DNA of 64,000 nucleotides from Avena insularis. Taxonomy: Eukaryota > Streptophyta > Magnoliopsida > Poales > Poaceae. The DNA is taken from contig CM042693.1 of NCBI GenBank assembly GCA_023614405.1, positions 159,418,731 to 159,482,730 of the forward strand, given 5' to 3'. A program made the position numbers and the translations under genes. This document shows, piece after piece, positions 44,374 through 55,095 of the stretch. How positions within the stretch are numbered: position 1 is the first letter of the stretch; each line of letters starts with the position of its first letter. The notes under the pieces were generated by a model. The model did no database searches. It saw nothing but the letters and a program-made list of their open reading frames with translations, and was not told the origin of the DNA.

Positions 44374-44842
44374 GGGCTAGGGGAGCGAGGGGAGAGGAAA
44401 GAGGGGACGATGGAGGAGCCTTAGATGTCAGAGTAGGGGAACGGTGAAGCGTGATTTATCCCACCCAGTAACTCGAGGAGAATCCTACCATCCACTTTGG
44501 GATGACAGGTGGGGCTCCTCCAAAGCTCGCGCCTTCGTTGTTCAAAGGCCCTTTCGCGCTCATTGACCGAATTTTTTTGGCCTCATGCCTGCCTACATAT
44601 CGCTGGGAGGCCTTGCCGAGTAGCCGTCATACGCCTTCTCCCACAGATTTCGACCCTCCCCGTACACCCTGTATGGCTCGCGGTGGCAGATCCATCCATT
44701 CCAGCGCTTGCAGTCAGGATCGCCGCGGTGGATCCACCCATAGATCCTACCGTCACAGTATAAAATGGCCATGGTTTCTTGAGCCGAATGGTTGCGCTGC
44801 GTCTCCGACCTTGGCCCTTCCTATCTGCAGGCGTGAAGGGGC
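44374..44842. other. Intergenic region between GRF gene 1 and the UIM-like ORF
   Basis: Open frames here (44502-44846) have no recognisable domain and look like chance ORFs in GC-rich sequence. 44374-44500 is the likely 5' flank of GRF gene 1. Confidence 0.3.
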
Positions 44843-45040
44843 TTGATCGCTGCCACCCCCATCCCCTTCATCATTGTTTATTCTGACAAGGACGAGGACG
44901 GCGACGAAGCAATGCAGAACGCCATTGAAGCCTCCTTGGCGAAGGGAAAGCCATGGGCAGGAGTGGATGTCGCTAGGAAGGGCATGGAGGGGTCACCAAT
45001 CAAGGTGGACTCCGACGATAATGCCGTGATCTGGGTCTAG
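44843..45040 (+). CDS. Hypothetical small acidic ORF with a UIM-like motif
   Basis: The open frame is preceded by a stop and has no ATG at its left end, so it is probably an internal exon or a fragment. It encodes 'IIVYSDKDEDGDEAMQNAIE' followed by 'ASLAKGKPWAG'. The segment 'DEAMQNAIEASLAKG' fits the ubiquitin-interacting motif: acidic residues, then hydrophobic-x-x-Ala-hydrophobic-x-x-Ser. The downstream end 'KVDSDDNAVIWV' is also acidic. Whether it is expressed is unknown. A SINA-like E3 ligase relic lies 1.7 kb away on the other strand, but no functional link can be claimed. Confidence 0.25.
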   Translation: MIAATPIPFIIVYSDKDEDGDEAMQNAIEASLAKGKPWAGVDVARKGMEGSPIKVDSDDNAVIWV

Positions 45041-45643
45041 ATGTTGTTTAGACTGGTTGCAATTTTGGTTCTATTTAATGCGAGTAAAATTATTGTAATG
45101 GGTTTGGCGAGTTGCAATGGGAATTATCGATAGTTGTGTTCAGCGTAATAACAGGTTCTCGTGCTTCCACAATAGAAATTGTGTGTGTGCCCTTTGCATG
45201 CGGCAGAATCCACGTAGATTCCGCTTAAACAAACCAGCAAAGTTAGATTTCCACCATCGGAAAAAATGAACAAGGAAAGGCATAAGATAGACGAATAGAC
45301 ACCCAATTTGTTCCGAGCAGACACTACTAGTTTAGACTTCAGACCACTTGGTCAACAAATACTATTATATTTTGTTCCGAGCATTCCCACACTCAACTGA
45401 AAATCCACAGACATGCTTCAGCTTGGGCTCCTACTAGTTCAGACTTCAAACCACTTGGTCGACAAATGCTATGACAATTAATAGTAGGGAGCTCAATCTA
45501 AACAAACCTAGTTTTCACACATATACATTATCTTCCTAACCTTAGCACGATGCCCTTCATTCTGCCACTCCAGGGTTTGAATCGTCAGCGCCATCTTTTT
45601 GGCATCCTACTTGCACATGGTCAGTTCTTCCTTGCCTTGATCC
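45041..45643. other. Intergenic stretch with a short internal duplication
   Basis: No gene. A ~42-bp segment 'ctactagtttagacttcaga...cacttggtcaacaaat' at about 45326-45367 recurs with few changes at about 45430-45471. Confidence 0.4.
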
Positions 45644-46293
45644 TCAGGAACCTGTGCATATTGGTAGTTGTGACATCGTGGACTTTCTTCTCGTGCAGTT
45701 CAATCCTGGATGCAGTAGGTCTTTCTCTGATTTAGCCTTCAGGACCATTGCCACATCCCTCTCCTTCCCTACTTTGCTAACCTTGGCTTCAAACCTACAG
45801 ATTTCACGGTGAAGGGTTAGTGCATCATCAAGGGCCATTAACTTCATCTCAGCACTCTCAAGAAGTGCGCTGACTAAGGCTTCTTTCATCTCAGCATTCT
45901 TCTCCCATAGTTTATCTAGCGAGTTCTGCATACATAGTGGCCACTCCGGATCTACCCATTTGACAATGCTACAACTTTTGGTTGGCCATGCTTCACCCTG
46001 ACCACACCCTAAGAACCTCTTGGTTGTGTTGCGTCCCTCGAATGCTACGAATTTAGCCGCCACAAGCTCATGTTTTTTACAACAGGGATGACTCTCTCCC
46101 TCCGCTAAACCGTAATAATCGGAGTCGTACAAAGTCGTGACGTCCTAGAACAATGGACATACATAAGTTATCAGAGTAGATCTAGCTCAAAATAAATAAA
46201 TCCCCATAAACTGTAAGGTATGAGACGACTTATGTCGCTTTCACCATCTCTATGATCTTCACGCATTTCCTGGTTGTCTCCCCGCGAAGCCAT
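45644..46293 (-). CDS. GRF-type zinc finger protein gene 2
   Basis: Exon 1 starts at ATG 46293 ('MASRGDNQEMREDHRDGESD', 'ISRLIPY'). An intron of about 75 bp ends at TTGTTCTAG, and exon 2 begins 'DVTTLYDSDYYGLAEGESHP'. The zinc finger reads 'CCKKHELVAAKFVAFEGRNT' then 'TKRFLGCGQGEAWPTKSCSI', 'VKWVDPEWPLCMQNSLDKLW', the usual form of this grass GRF subfamily (C-x(2)-H/C, GRxFLxC, WVDPEWP). A coiled-coil-like helix follows ('LESAEMKLMALDDALTLHRE'). The donor is unclear: the sequence CAGTTTATG lacks one G for a consensus site. Apart from that I see no stop or frameshift in exon 2 up to 45644. The C-terminal membrane segment seen in GRF gene 1 is absent. It could be a functional gene or a recent pseudogene. 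Confidence 0.55.
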
Positions 46294-46726
46294 GACGAGA
46301 AGGAGGTGGAGGAGCGGGGTGGTGGCATGAGAGGTCACTAGTGGGGTGGCGCGCCACATGCTAGCGGCTAAGGGATGGAGTGAGGACGGTGGCTTCGAGG
46401 GGAAGGGGGAGAATTAAAGAACGCCAACTCTACCAACAAAATCCAACGACTATTATAACACGAACACATGGAAAGCGTGACACTGACAGGTGTAGCACGC
46501 ACGATTATTAAGGAACACTCCCTCTGTCCGCAAATAAGTGTAATTCTAGCTTTTACTTAAGTCAAACTTTATCAATTTTGACCAAATTTTTAAATAAATA
46601 TAACAACATGTATTACACCAAGGAGTATTATTATAGAACTGCGAATAACATACATTAGGCCGACAAGTATGCTCTCCACACCGGACTAGTATTGATTACA
46701 GCTTACATTTAAGCACAGCATAATTT
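46294..46726. other. Intergenic region between GRF gene 2 and SINA-like gene
   Basis: 5' flank of GRF gene 2 followed by a MITE (46509-46640, listed separately) and AT-rich sequence. Confidence 0.4.
46509..46640 (+). mobile_element. Stowaway-type MITE, right end missing
   Basis: It starts with the canonical Stowaway terminus ctccctctgtccgcaaataa and continues 'gtcaaactttatcaattttg', as in Thalos-like grass MITEs. A matching right terminus (…ggagggag-TA) is not visible where expected, so the right boundary is approximate. Confidence 0.55.
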
Positions 46727-47568
46727 CTACAACTCCCTGTCGGTCTTCTCTATGCGAATGCAGAAATTGATCTTCTTGGCCGGTCCAGCATCAACAAGGT
46801 ACTCGGATGGCACACAAAGGACCAACCTCAGGTCCGTAAACTCCACCTCGCTCGGCGTTGGGCAGCTCGGTGACACGGCTGTCGCATGCACTGCATCGGA
46901 TGACGGAGGCTGGGCGTGCGACCACATACTCATAGTGTACATCGGCCATGCGCATGAGACCGACCTGACGCTTACCGCAGACATGAAGGTAGGCCCAAGT
47001 ACGGTTCCTGGAACGGTTCCCGGAATGCGAGCGGTGATGGTCAAGACAAAAACAGAGCCGCCCCCTGTGTAAAACGAGCTGGCAGCGTGCTGGCTCAGGG
47101 AATGGAACCTGCTCTTGGAGAAGAATGGTGTAGCCATAGGAGAGCCTAATCACTTCGATCCGGTGATCCCTTGCGAGGTGGACCACGAGCTTTGCCGGCG
47201 GGCCGGTGTAGTTGAAGTAGGGTTTCATGCAGCCGCACGTGCTGTGCCCGCATGCGAGCTCGTGCCCTGGGAGCACGTGGTAGGGGTAACGGCGAGAGCA
47301 TCCATGGTGGGAGCACTCAATCCCGTACGTCTCTAGGATGTTGCGCGTGAGGATCTCCTCCAGATTCAAGGGCTGGAGATATGAGTACTCCTTTCTACGC
47401 AGCTCCCACATCTGAAGGTCATCGAGAAATCAGAGAATATATGTATAGTTAGTTAAGCCGACAACAGGAATTTGTAAGATAAATTCAAACGCTAGTCGAA
47501 TGATTTCCTACCTTAAGGTTCAAGTTAGGTGCTGTCATCGGGGAATGGAGCGCAAAAGCCGGTGGCAT
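46727..47568 (-). pseudogene. SINA-like (SIAH) E3 ligase-type gene without RING, frameshifted
   Basis: Exon 1 (47568-47512) encodes 'MPPAFALHSPMTAPNLNLK'. The intron (GTAGG...TTCAG) is in phase 0, and exon 2 starts at 47411 'MWELRRKEYSYLQPLNLEEI'. The SIAH-type zinc-finger region follows: 'GIECSHHGCSRRYPYHVLPG', 'HELACGHSTCGC', then 'KLVVHLARDHRIEVI'. A frameshift near 47110 moves the substrate-binding (TRAF-like) part to another frame: 'SSFYTGGGSVFVLTI', 'MYTMSMWSHAQPPSSDAV' and 'KKINFCIRIEKTDREL' at the stop (46727). SINA-like proteins pair a RING finger with this module to ubiquitinate targets; no RING cysteines are present upstream. It is therefore either a RING-less paralogue or a broken gene. 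Start and splice sites are good; one frameshift is certain. Confidence 0.65.
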
Positions 47569-47898
47569 CGTTCGATACGGGTGTGAAAGAGACGTGCTCA
47601 GTCACGAGCTCCTATTGATATAGGACAGAGGGAGGTGCATATAGTAATATATATATTTGAATATTATAAGAGCGGTGAATCATGTCGCAGAACAGCCTAC
47701 TCGCGGATCGGCCTTACAAAGAAGCATCCTAGCGTCCACGTGGCCCGATCGAACGGTCTGTAACCATCGGCACGCAGAACCAGCACCCCGGGAAGGGGGA
47801 AGCGGGCCGGGTCTTCTAGAAGAGACGATCTAATGGTCTCCTTTGGCCACTAGGGTTACGATCCGACGACTGCTATTAGTCGTTAGGGTTACTATACG
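47569..47898. other. Upstream region of SINA-like gene, before the satellite array
   Basis: No gene. Contains short direct copies of 'gttagggtta' / 'actagggtta' close to the array start. The array begins at about 47899 with 'gggaaactctggatttttcc'. Confidence 0.3.
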
Positions 47899-49320
47899 GG
47901 AAACTCTGGATTTTTCCATGGAACCCTCGAATCTCTAGTTGGAGAATTTGCTTAGAATGCCGAGCGGGATCTAGGTGCTGGGTTTGGTCTCAATACGCGC
48001 AGTGGATCCATGTTCTAGGCAGTTCGGGGGAGGTCTAGGGTTGAAAGCCGTGTTAACTCCTACTCGGTAGCCATTAGGGGGTGCGCCGTGTGCCAAAAGT
48101 CCCGGTTTGTCTTGCTTCTGTTTTTATGTTTGTAGTGGGTGACATGCAGGAGCTACTCGAGCTGGTTTCGTATTTTTCTTGTTTTTTAATGAATTTCCCA
48201 TTGTCGGGGTTCAGGGGGTGGGCAAAATCGGCAAACCCGCCGGCACGCACAGGCACGCGAGGTCCATTGCAACCTTGAACCTAGGCACTTGCCTAGCCTA
48301 GGTACCCCATGGGGCACCCCAAAATATTTTTTCCAGAAAATGCAAGGCAATTTCTAGGGTACCTATAGTTAGAAAGCGCAATTGTCGGGGCGTGAATCGT
48401 AGAAAATACAGTATATTCTTGCACCACGAGAGGAGAACCAACCTCCCGGGGATGGCGGTCTACCACGATGTAGCATGCGTGTAAATTTCCTCGGGCTCTA
48501 GGGCACGGTCAATTCTCGCACCTCCTTTGCAGAATCGCCTGTTTTCTGGAGTCGGTAAAAGGAAACTCTGGATTTCTCCATGGAACCTTGGAATATATAG
48601 TTGGAGAAGTTGCTTAGAATGTCGAGAGGGAGCTAGGTGCCGGGTTTGGGCTCAATCCGCGCAGTGGATCCACGTTCTGGGCAGTGAGGGGGAGGTCTAG
48701 GGTTGAAAGCCATGTTAACTCCTACTCGATAGCCATCCAGGGGGTACTCCGTGTGCCAAAAGTCTCGCTTAGTCTTGCTTATGATTTTATGTTGGTAGTG
48801 GGTGACACGCATGGGCTAATCGAGCTAGTTTCGTATTTTTCTTGATTTTTGATGAATTTCCCATTGCAGGGGTTCGGGGGTGAGAAAAATCGGCAAACAC
48901 GCTAGTGCGCACAGGCGCACGAGGGCCATTGCAACCATGAACCTAGGCACTTTCCCAGGCTAGGTACCCCATGGGGCACCCCAAAACATTTTTTCCAGAA
49001 AAACATGGAAATTTCTAGGGTACCTACAGTTACAAACCGCAATTGCCGGGGCGTGACTTGGGGAAAATACATTATATGCATGCACCACGAGATGATCACC
49101 AACCTCCTTTGCAGAATCACCGGTTTTCCGGAGTCGGTAAAAGTAAACTCTAGATTTCTCCATGGAACCCTAGAATCTCTATTTGGAGAAGTTGCTTAGA
49201 ATGCCGAGAGGGAGCTAGGTGCCGCGGTTGGGCTCAATCCACGTAGTGGATCCACGTTCTAGGCAGTGAGGGGGAGGTCTAGGGTTGAAAGCCATGTTAA
49301 CTCCTACTCGATAACCATCC

Positions 49321-49335
49321 GGGGGGGGGGGGGGG
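49321..49335. repeat. Poly-G run
   Basis: A run of 15 G at a site where other monomers have four to nine G ('catccgggggtg'). Length in such homopolymers is error-prone. Confidence 0.5.
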
Positions 49336-49439
49336 TGAGACGTGTGCCAAAAGTCCGTGTTTGTCTTGCTTCTAATTTTATGTTGGTAGTGGGTGACACG
49401 CAGGGGCTACTAGAGCTAGTTTCGTATTTTTCTTAATTT

Positions 49440-50070
49440 TTGATGAACTTCCCATTATGTGTTTGTGTGTGTGTTATGTCTAGGGTTGATATGAAAATGG
49501 TCGTACTCAGTTTTCCGCCTCTCATGATAACTAGTCCTCACTTTGGTTGGTACGCCCTGATTGGTCGAGGCGGTTGTCACGCGGATCGTGCCCACGCAAC
49601 GTTGATCCTCTGTGATCTAACGGGAAAGGTAGCCCCCTCCTCTCTATCTCTCTCTCTCCCTCTCTCTCTCTCTCTCAGGAGATGTACCTCTCTATCCACG
49701 TGAAATAACGAGTTTTCCACCGATACTTTACTTCCATAATCTAAAAGGAAAGTGTACAAAGGCGTATAAAAAATTAGAAACTATTTGGATTTATATACAG
49801 GAGGGTATATAAATATATAAAAAATGTGTGTATTTTCTAGTGCAGCGAGGGGGAAACGCTATAGCACGATCGTCTAACCAGTTGCAACGCGTCCACCATG
49901 GCACAAGTACGGTGCACTATAATTTTGTGTCAGCAGGGGTCGATAGATGCATCCTCTGCACACGTCGTACCCTTCACATTAGAGCGTGACAATGTATGGG
50001 GTCTGGCTAGCCATGATTTAACCAAGCGCGATGGCCAATTGTGTGAATCGATGGTTCCTATCGTACTAGG
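49440..50070 (+). repeat. Variant unit V1 (long form) of the satellite
   Basis: Contains 'gtgtgtgttatgtctagggt', 'cgaggcggttgtcacgcgga', a (CT)n tract near 49640-49678, 'ctatccacgtgaaataacga', 'tattttctagtgcagcgagg' and 'gtctaaccagttgcaacgcg', ending 'tactaggttttctggagtcg'. It is the only array unit with the first ~180 bp of this sequence, which the isolated inverted segment at 31480-32840 also has. Confidence 0.8.
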
Positions 50071-52867
50071 TTTTCTGGAGTCGGTAAAAGTAAACTCTGG
50101 ATTTCTCCATGGAACCCTAGAATCTCTAGTTGGAGAATTTGCTTAGAATTCCGAGAGGGAGCTAGGTGCCAGGTTTGGTCTCAATGCACGCAGTGGATCC
50201 ATGTTCTGGGCAGTGAGGAGGATGTCTAGGGTTGAAAGCCATGTTAACTCCTACTCGATAGTCATCCGGGGGTGTGCCGTGTGCCAAAAGTTCCGGTTTG
50301 TCTTGCTTATGATTTTATGTTGGTAGTGTGTGACACGCAGGGGCTACTCGAGCTGGTTTCGTATTTTTCTTGATTTTTGATGAATTTCCCAGTGCCGTGG
50401 TTCGGGGGGGGGGGGCAAAATTGGCAAACCCGCTAGCACGCGGAGGCACACGAGGTCCATTGCAACCTTGAACCTAGGAAATTTCCTAGCCTAGGTACCC
50501 CATGGGGCACCCCAAAACATTTTTTCCAGAAAATGCAGGGCAATTTCTAGGGTACCTACAGTTAGAAACCATAATTGCCGGGGCGTGACTCGGGGAATAT
50601 ACAATATATTCTTGCACCACGAGATGAGCACCAACCTCCTGGGAATGGCGGTCCGCCATGACGTGGCATGCGTGTAAATTTCCTTGGGCCCTAGGGCGCG
50701 CTCAATTCTCGCACCTCCTTTGTAGAATCGCTGGTTTTCCGGAGTCGGAAAAAGGAAACTCTAGATTTCTCCATGGAACCCTGGAATCTATAGTTGGAGA
50801 AGTTTCTTAAAATGCCGAGAGGGAGCTAGGTGTCAGGTTTGGGCTCAATCCGCGCAGTGGATCCATGTTTTCGGCAGTGAGGGGGAGGTCTAGGGTTGAA
50901 AGCCATGTTAACTCCTACTCGATAGCCATCCAGGGGGTGCGTCGTGTGCCAAATGTCCCAGTTTGTCTTGCTTATGATTTTATGTTGGTGGTGTGCGACA
51001 CGCATGGGCTACTCGAGCTGGTTTCATATTTTTCTTAATTTTTTATGAATTTTGCAGTGACGGGGATCGGTGGGTGGGAAAAATCGGCAATCCCGCTAGT
51101 GTCTGCAGGCACGCGAGGGCCATTGCAACCTTGAACCTAGGCACTTGCCTAGCCTAGGTACCCCATGGGGCACCCCAAAACATTTTTTCCAGAAAATGCA
51201 GGACAATTCCTAGGGTACCTACAGTTAGAAACCGCAATTGCGGGGGTGTGACTCGGGGAAAATATAATATATGCTTGCACCAGGAGATGAGCACCAACCT
51301 CCTGGGGATGGTGGTCCATCACGACGTGTAATGCGTGTAAATTGCCTTGGGGCCTAGGGCGCGCTCAATTCTCGCACCTCCTTTGCAGAATCGCCGGTTT
51401 TCCGGAGTCGATAGAAGGAAACTCTGGATTTCACCATGGAACCCTGGAATCTATAGTTGGAGAAGTTTATTAAAATGCCGAGAGGGAGGTAGGTTCTGGG
51501 TTGGGCACAATCCGCGTAGTGGATCCACGTTCTGGGCAGTGAGTGGGAGGTCTAGGGTTGAAAGCCATGTTAACTTCTACTCGATAACCATCCGGGGGAT
51601 GCAACGTGTGCCAAAAGTCCCGGATTGTCTTGCTTATGATTTTATGTTGGTAGTGTGTGACACGCAGGGGCTACTAGATTAGGTTTTCTATTTTTCTTGA
51701 GTTTTGATGAATTTGCCATTGCCTGGGTTAGGGTGGTGGGCAAAATCGGCAAACTAGCCGACACGTGCAGTAACGCGAGGTCCATTTCAACCTTGATTCT
51801 AGGCACTTGCCCAGCCTAGGTACCCCATGGGGCACCCCAAAACATTTTTTCCAGAAAAGACAGGGCAATTTCTAGGGCACCTACAGTTAGAAACCGCAAT
51901 TACCGGGGCGTGAATCGGGGAAAATACAGTATATGCTTGCACCACGAGATGAGCACCAACCTCCCGAGGATATCCGTCCTCCACGACGTCGCATGCGTGT
52001 AAATTGCCTCGGGCCCTAGGGCGCGTTCTATTCTCGCACCTACTTTGCAGAATCGCCGGTTTTTCGGAGTCGCGAAATGGAAACTCTGGATTTCTCCATG
52101 GAACCCTAGAATCGATAGTTGGAGAAGTTGCTTAGAATGCCGAGAGGGAGGTAGGTGTCAGGTTTGGGCTCAATCCGCGTAGTGGATCCACGTTCTGGGA
52201 AGTGAGGGGGAGGTCTAGGGTTCAAAGCCATGTTAACTCCTACTCGATAGCCATCTCGGGGGTGTGACGTGTGCCAAAAGTCCCGGTTTGTCTTTCTTCT
52301 GACTTTATGTTGGTAGTGGGTGACACGCAGAGTCTACTCCAGCTGGTTTCATTTTTTTTATTTTTGATGACTTGCCTACTGCAGGGGTTCGGGGGTGGGC
52401 AAAATCGGCAAACACACCGGCGCACGCAGGCACGCGAGGTCCATTACAACCTTGAACCTAGGCACTTTCCCTGCCTAGGTACCCCATGGGGCACCCCAAA
52501 ACATTTTTTCCAAAAAATACAGGGCAATTTCTAGGGCACCTACAGTTAGAAACCGCAATTACCGGGGCGTGACTCGGGTAAAATATAGTATATGCTCCCA
52601 ACACGAGATGAGCACCAACCTCCCGGAGATGGCGGTCCGCCATGATGTAGCATGCGTGTAAATTGCCTCGGGCCCTAGGGCGCGCTCGATTCTCGCACCT
52701 CCTTTGTAGAATCATCTATTTTCCGGAGTAGATAAATGGAAACTCTGGATTTCTCCATGGAACCCTGGAATCGATAGTTGAAGAAGTTGCTTAGAATGCT
52801 GAGAGGGGGCTAGGTGCCGGGGTTGGGCTCAATCAACGCAGTGGATCCACGTTCTGGGGAGTGAGGG

Positions 52868-53335
52868 GGAGGTCTCTCTCTCTCTTACTATCTCTCTCAG
52901 GAGATGGATCTCTCTATCCACGTGAAATAACGAGTTTGCCACCGATACTTTAATTCCATAATCTAGAAGGAAAGTGTACATAGGCGTATAATTTTTGTAT
53001 ATGCGTGTCTATGCATTTCCTTTTATTCTCTGAAAATGAGAAAATATTTGGAATTATACACACGAGGGTATGTAAAAATATAAAAAATATGTGTATTTTC
53101 TAGTGCAGCGAGGGGGAAACGCGGTGGCACGCTCGTCTAACCGGTTGCAACACGTCCACCATGGCACAAGTACGGTGCACTATAATTTCGTGTCAGCGGG
53201 GGTCGAAAGATGCATCTTCTGCACGCGTCATACTCTTCACATTAGAGCGTGACAATGTACGGGGTCTGGCTAGACATGATTTAACCAAGCGCAATGACAC
53301 ATTGTGTGAATCAACTGTTCCTCTCGTACTAGGTT
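52868..53335 (+). repeat. Variant unit V2 (short form) with (CT)n
   Basis: Starts at 'gaggtctctctctctcttac', keeps 'ctatccacgtgaaataacga' to 'tactaggtttctggagtcgg', and lacks the 5' block of V1. Confidence 0.8.
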
Positions 53336-54629
53336 TCTGGAGTCGGTAAAAGGAAACTCTGGATTTCTCCATGGAACCCTAGAATCTCTAGTTGGAGAAG
53401 TTTCTTAGAATTTTGAGAGGGAGATAGGTGCCAGGTTTGGGCTCAATCCGCGCAGTGGGTCCATGTTCTGGGTAGTGAGGGGGAGGTATAGGGTTGAAAG
53501 CCATGTTAACTCCTACTAGATAGCCATCCGGGGGGTTGCGCCGTGTGCCAAAAGTACCGATTTGTCTTGCTTATGATTTTATGTTGGTAGTGTGTGACAC
53601 GCAGGGGCTACTCGAGCTGGTTTCGTATTTTTCTTGATTTTTTTATGAATTTCCCAGTGCCTGGGTTAGGGGGTGGGCAAAATTGGCAAACCGGCCTGCG
53701 TGCACAGGAACGCGAGGCCATTGGAACCTTGATCCTAGGCACTTGCCCAGCCTAGGTACCTCATGAGGCACCCCAAAACATTTTTTCCAGAAAATACAAG
53801 GCAATTTCTAGGGTACCTACAGTTAGAAACCGCAATTGCCGGGGCGTGACTCGAGTAAAATACAGTATATGCTTACACCAGGAGATGAGCACCAACCTCC
53901 CGGGGATGGCGGGCCGCCACAATGTAGCATGCGTGTAAATTTCCTCGGGCCCTAGGGAGCGCTCAATTCTCGCACCTCCTTTGCAGAATCACCGGTTTTC
54001 TGGAGTCGGTAAATGGAAACTCTGGATTTCTTCATGGAACCCTGGAATCAATAGTTGGAGAAGTTGCTTAGAATGCCGAGAGGGAGGTAGGTGTCGGGTT
54101 TGGGCTCAATCCACGTAGTGGATCCACGTTCTGGGAAGTGAGGTGGAGGTCTAGGGTTCAAAGCCATGTTAACTCCTACTCGATGCCATCTCGGGGGTGC
54201 GCCGTGTGCCAAAAGTCCCGGTTTGTCTTTCTTCTGACTTTATGTTGGTAGTGGGTGACACGCAGGGTCTACTCTAGCTGGTTTCATTTTTTTTATTTTT
54301 GATGACTTGCCTACTGCAGGGGTTCGGGGGTGGGCACAATCGACAAACACGCCGGCGCACGCAGGCACGCGAGGTCCATTGCAACCTTGAACCTAGGCAC
54401 TTTCCTAGCCTAGGTTCCATTGCCTCGGGCCCTAGGGAGCGCTCAATTCTCGCCCCTCCTTTGCAGAATCACCGGTTTTCCTGAGTCATGAAATGGAAAC
54501 TCTGGATTTCTCCATGGAACCCTGGAATCGATAGTTGGAGAAGTTGCTTAGAATGCCGAGAGGGAGCTAGGTGCCGGGGTTGGGCTCAATCAACGCAGTG
54601 GATCCACGTTCTAAGAAGTGAGGGGGAGG

Positions 54630-55095
54630 TCTCTCTCTCTCACTATCTCTCTCAGGAGATGGATCTCTCTATCCACGTGAAATAACGAGTTTGCCACCGA
54701 TACTTTACTTCCATAATCTAGAAGGAAAGTGTACATAGGCGTATAATTTTCATATATGCGTGTCTATGCATTTCCTTTTATTCTCTGAAAATGAGAAAAT
54801 ATTTGGATTTATATACACGAGGGTATATAAAAATCTAAAAAAAATCTGTATTTTCTAGTGCAGCGAGGGGGAAACGCCATGGCACGCTCGTCTAACCGGT
54901 TGCAACACGTCCACCATGGCACAAGTACGGTGCACTATAATTTCGTGTCAGCGGGGGTCAAAAGATTCATATTCTGCACGCGTCATACCCTTCACATTAG
55001 AGCGTGACAATGTACGGGGTCTGGCTAGCCATGATTTAACCAAGCGCGATGACCAATTGCGTGAATCAACTGTTCCTCTTGTACTAGGTTTCTGG
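54630..55095 (+). repeat. Variant unit V3 (short form) with (CT)n
   Basis: Same layout as V2; collinear from 'ggtctctctctctcactatc' to 'gtactaggtttctggagttg'. It is preceded by the 480-bp shortened monomer. Confidence 0.8.
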
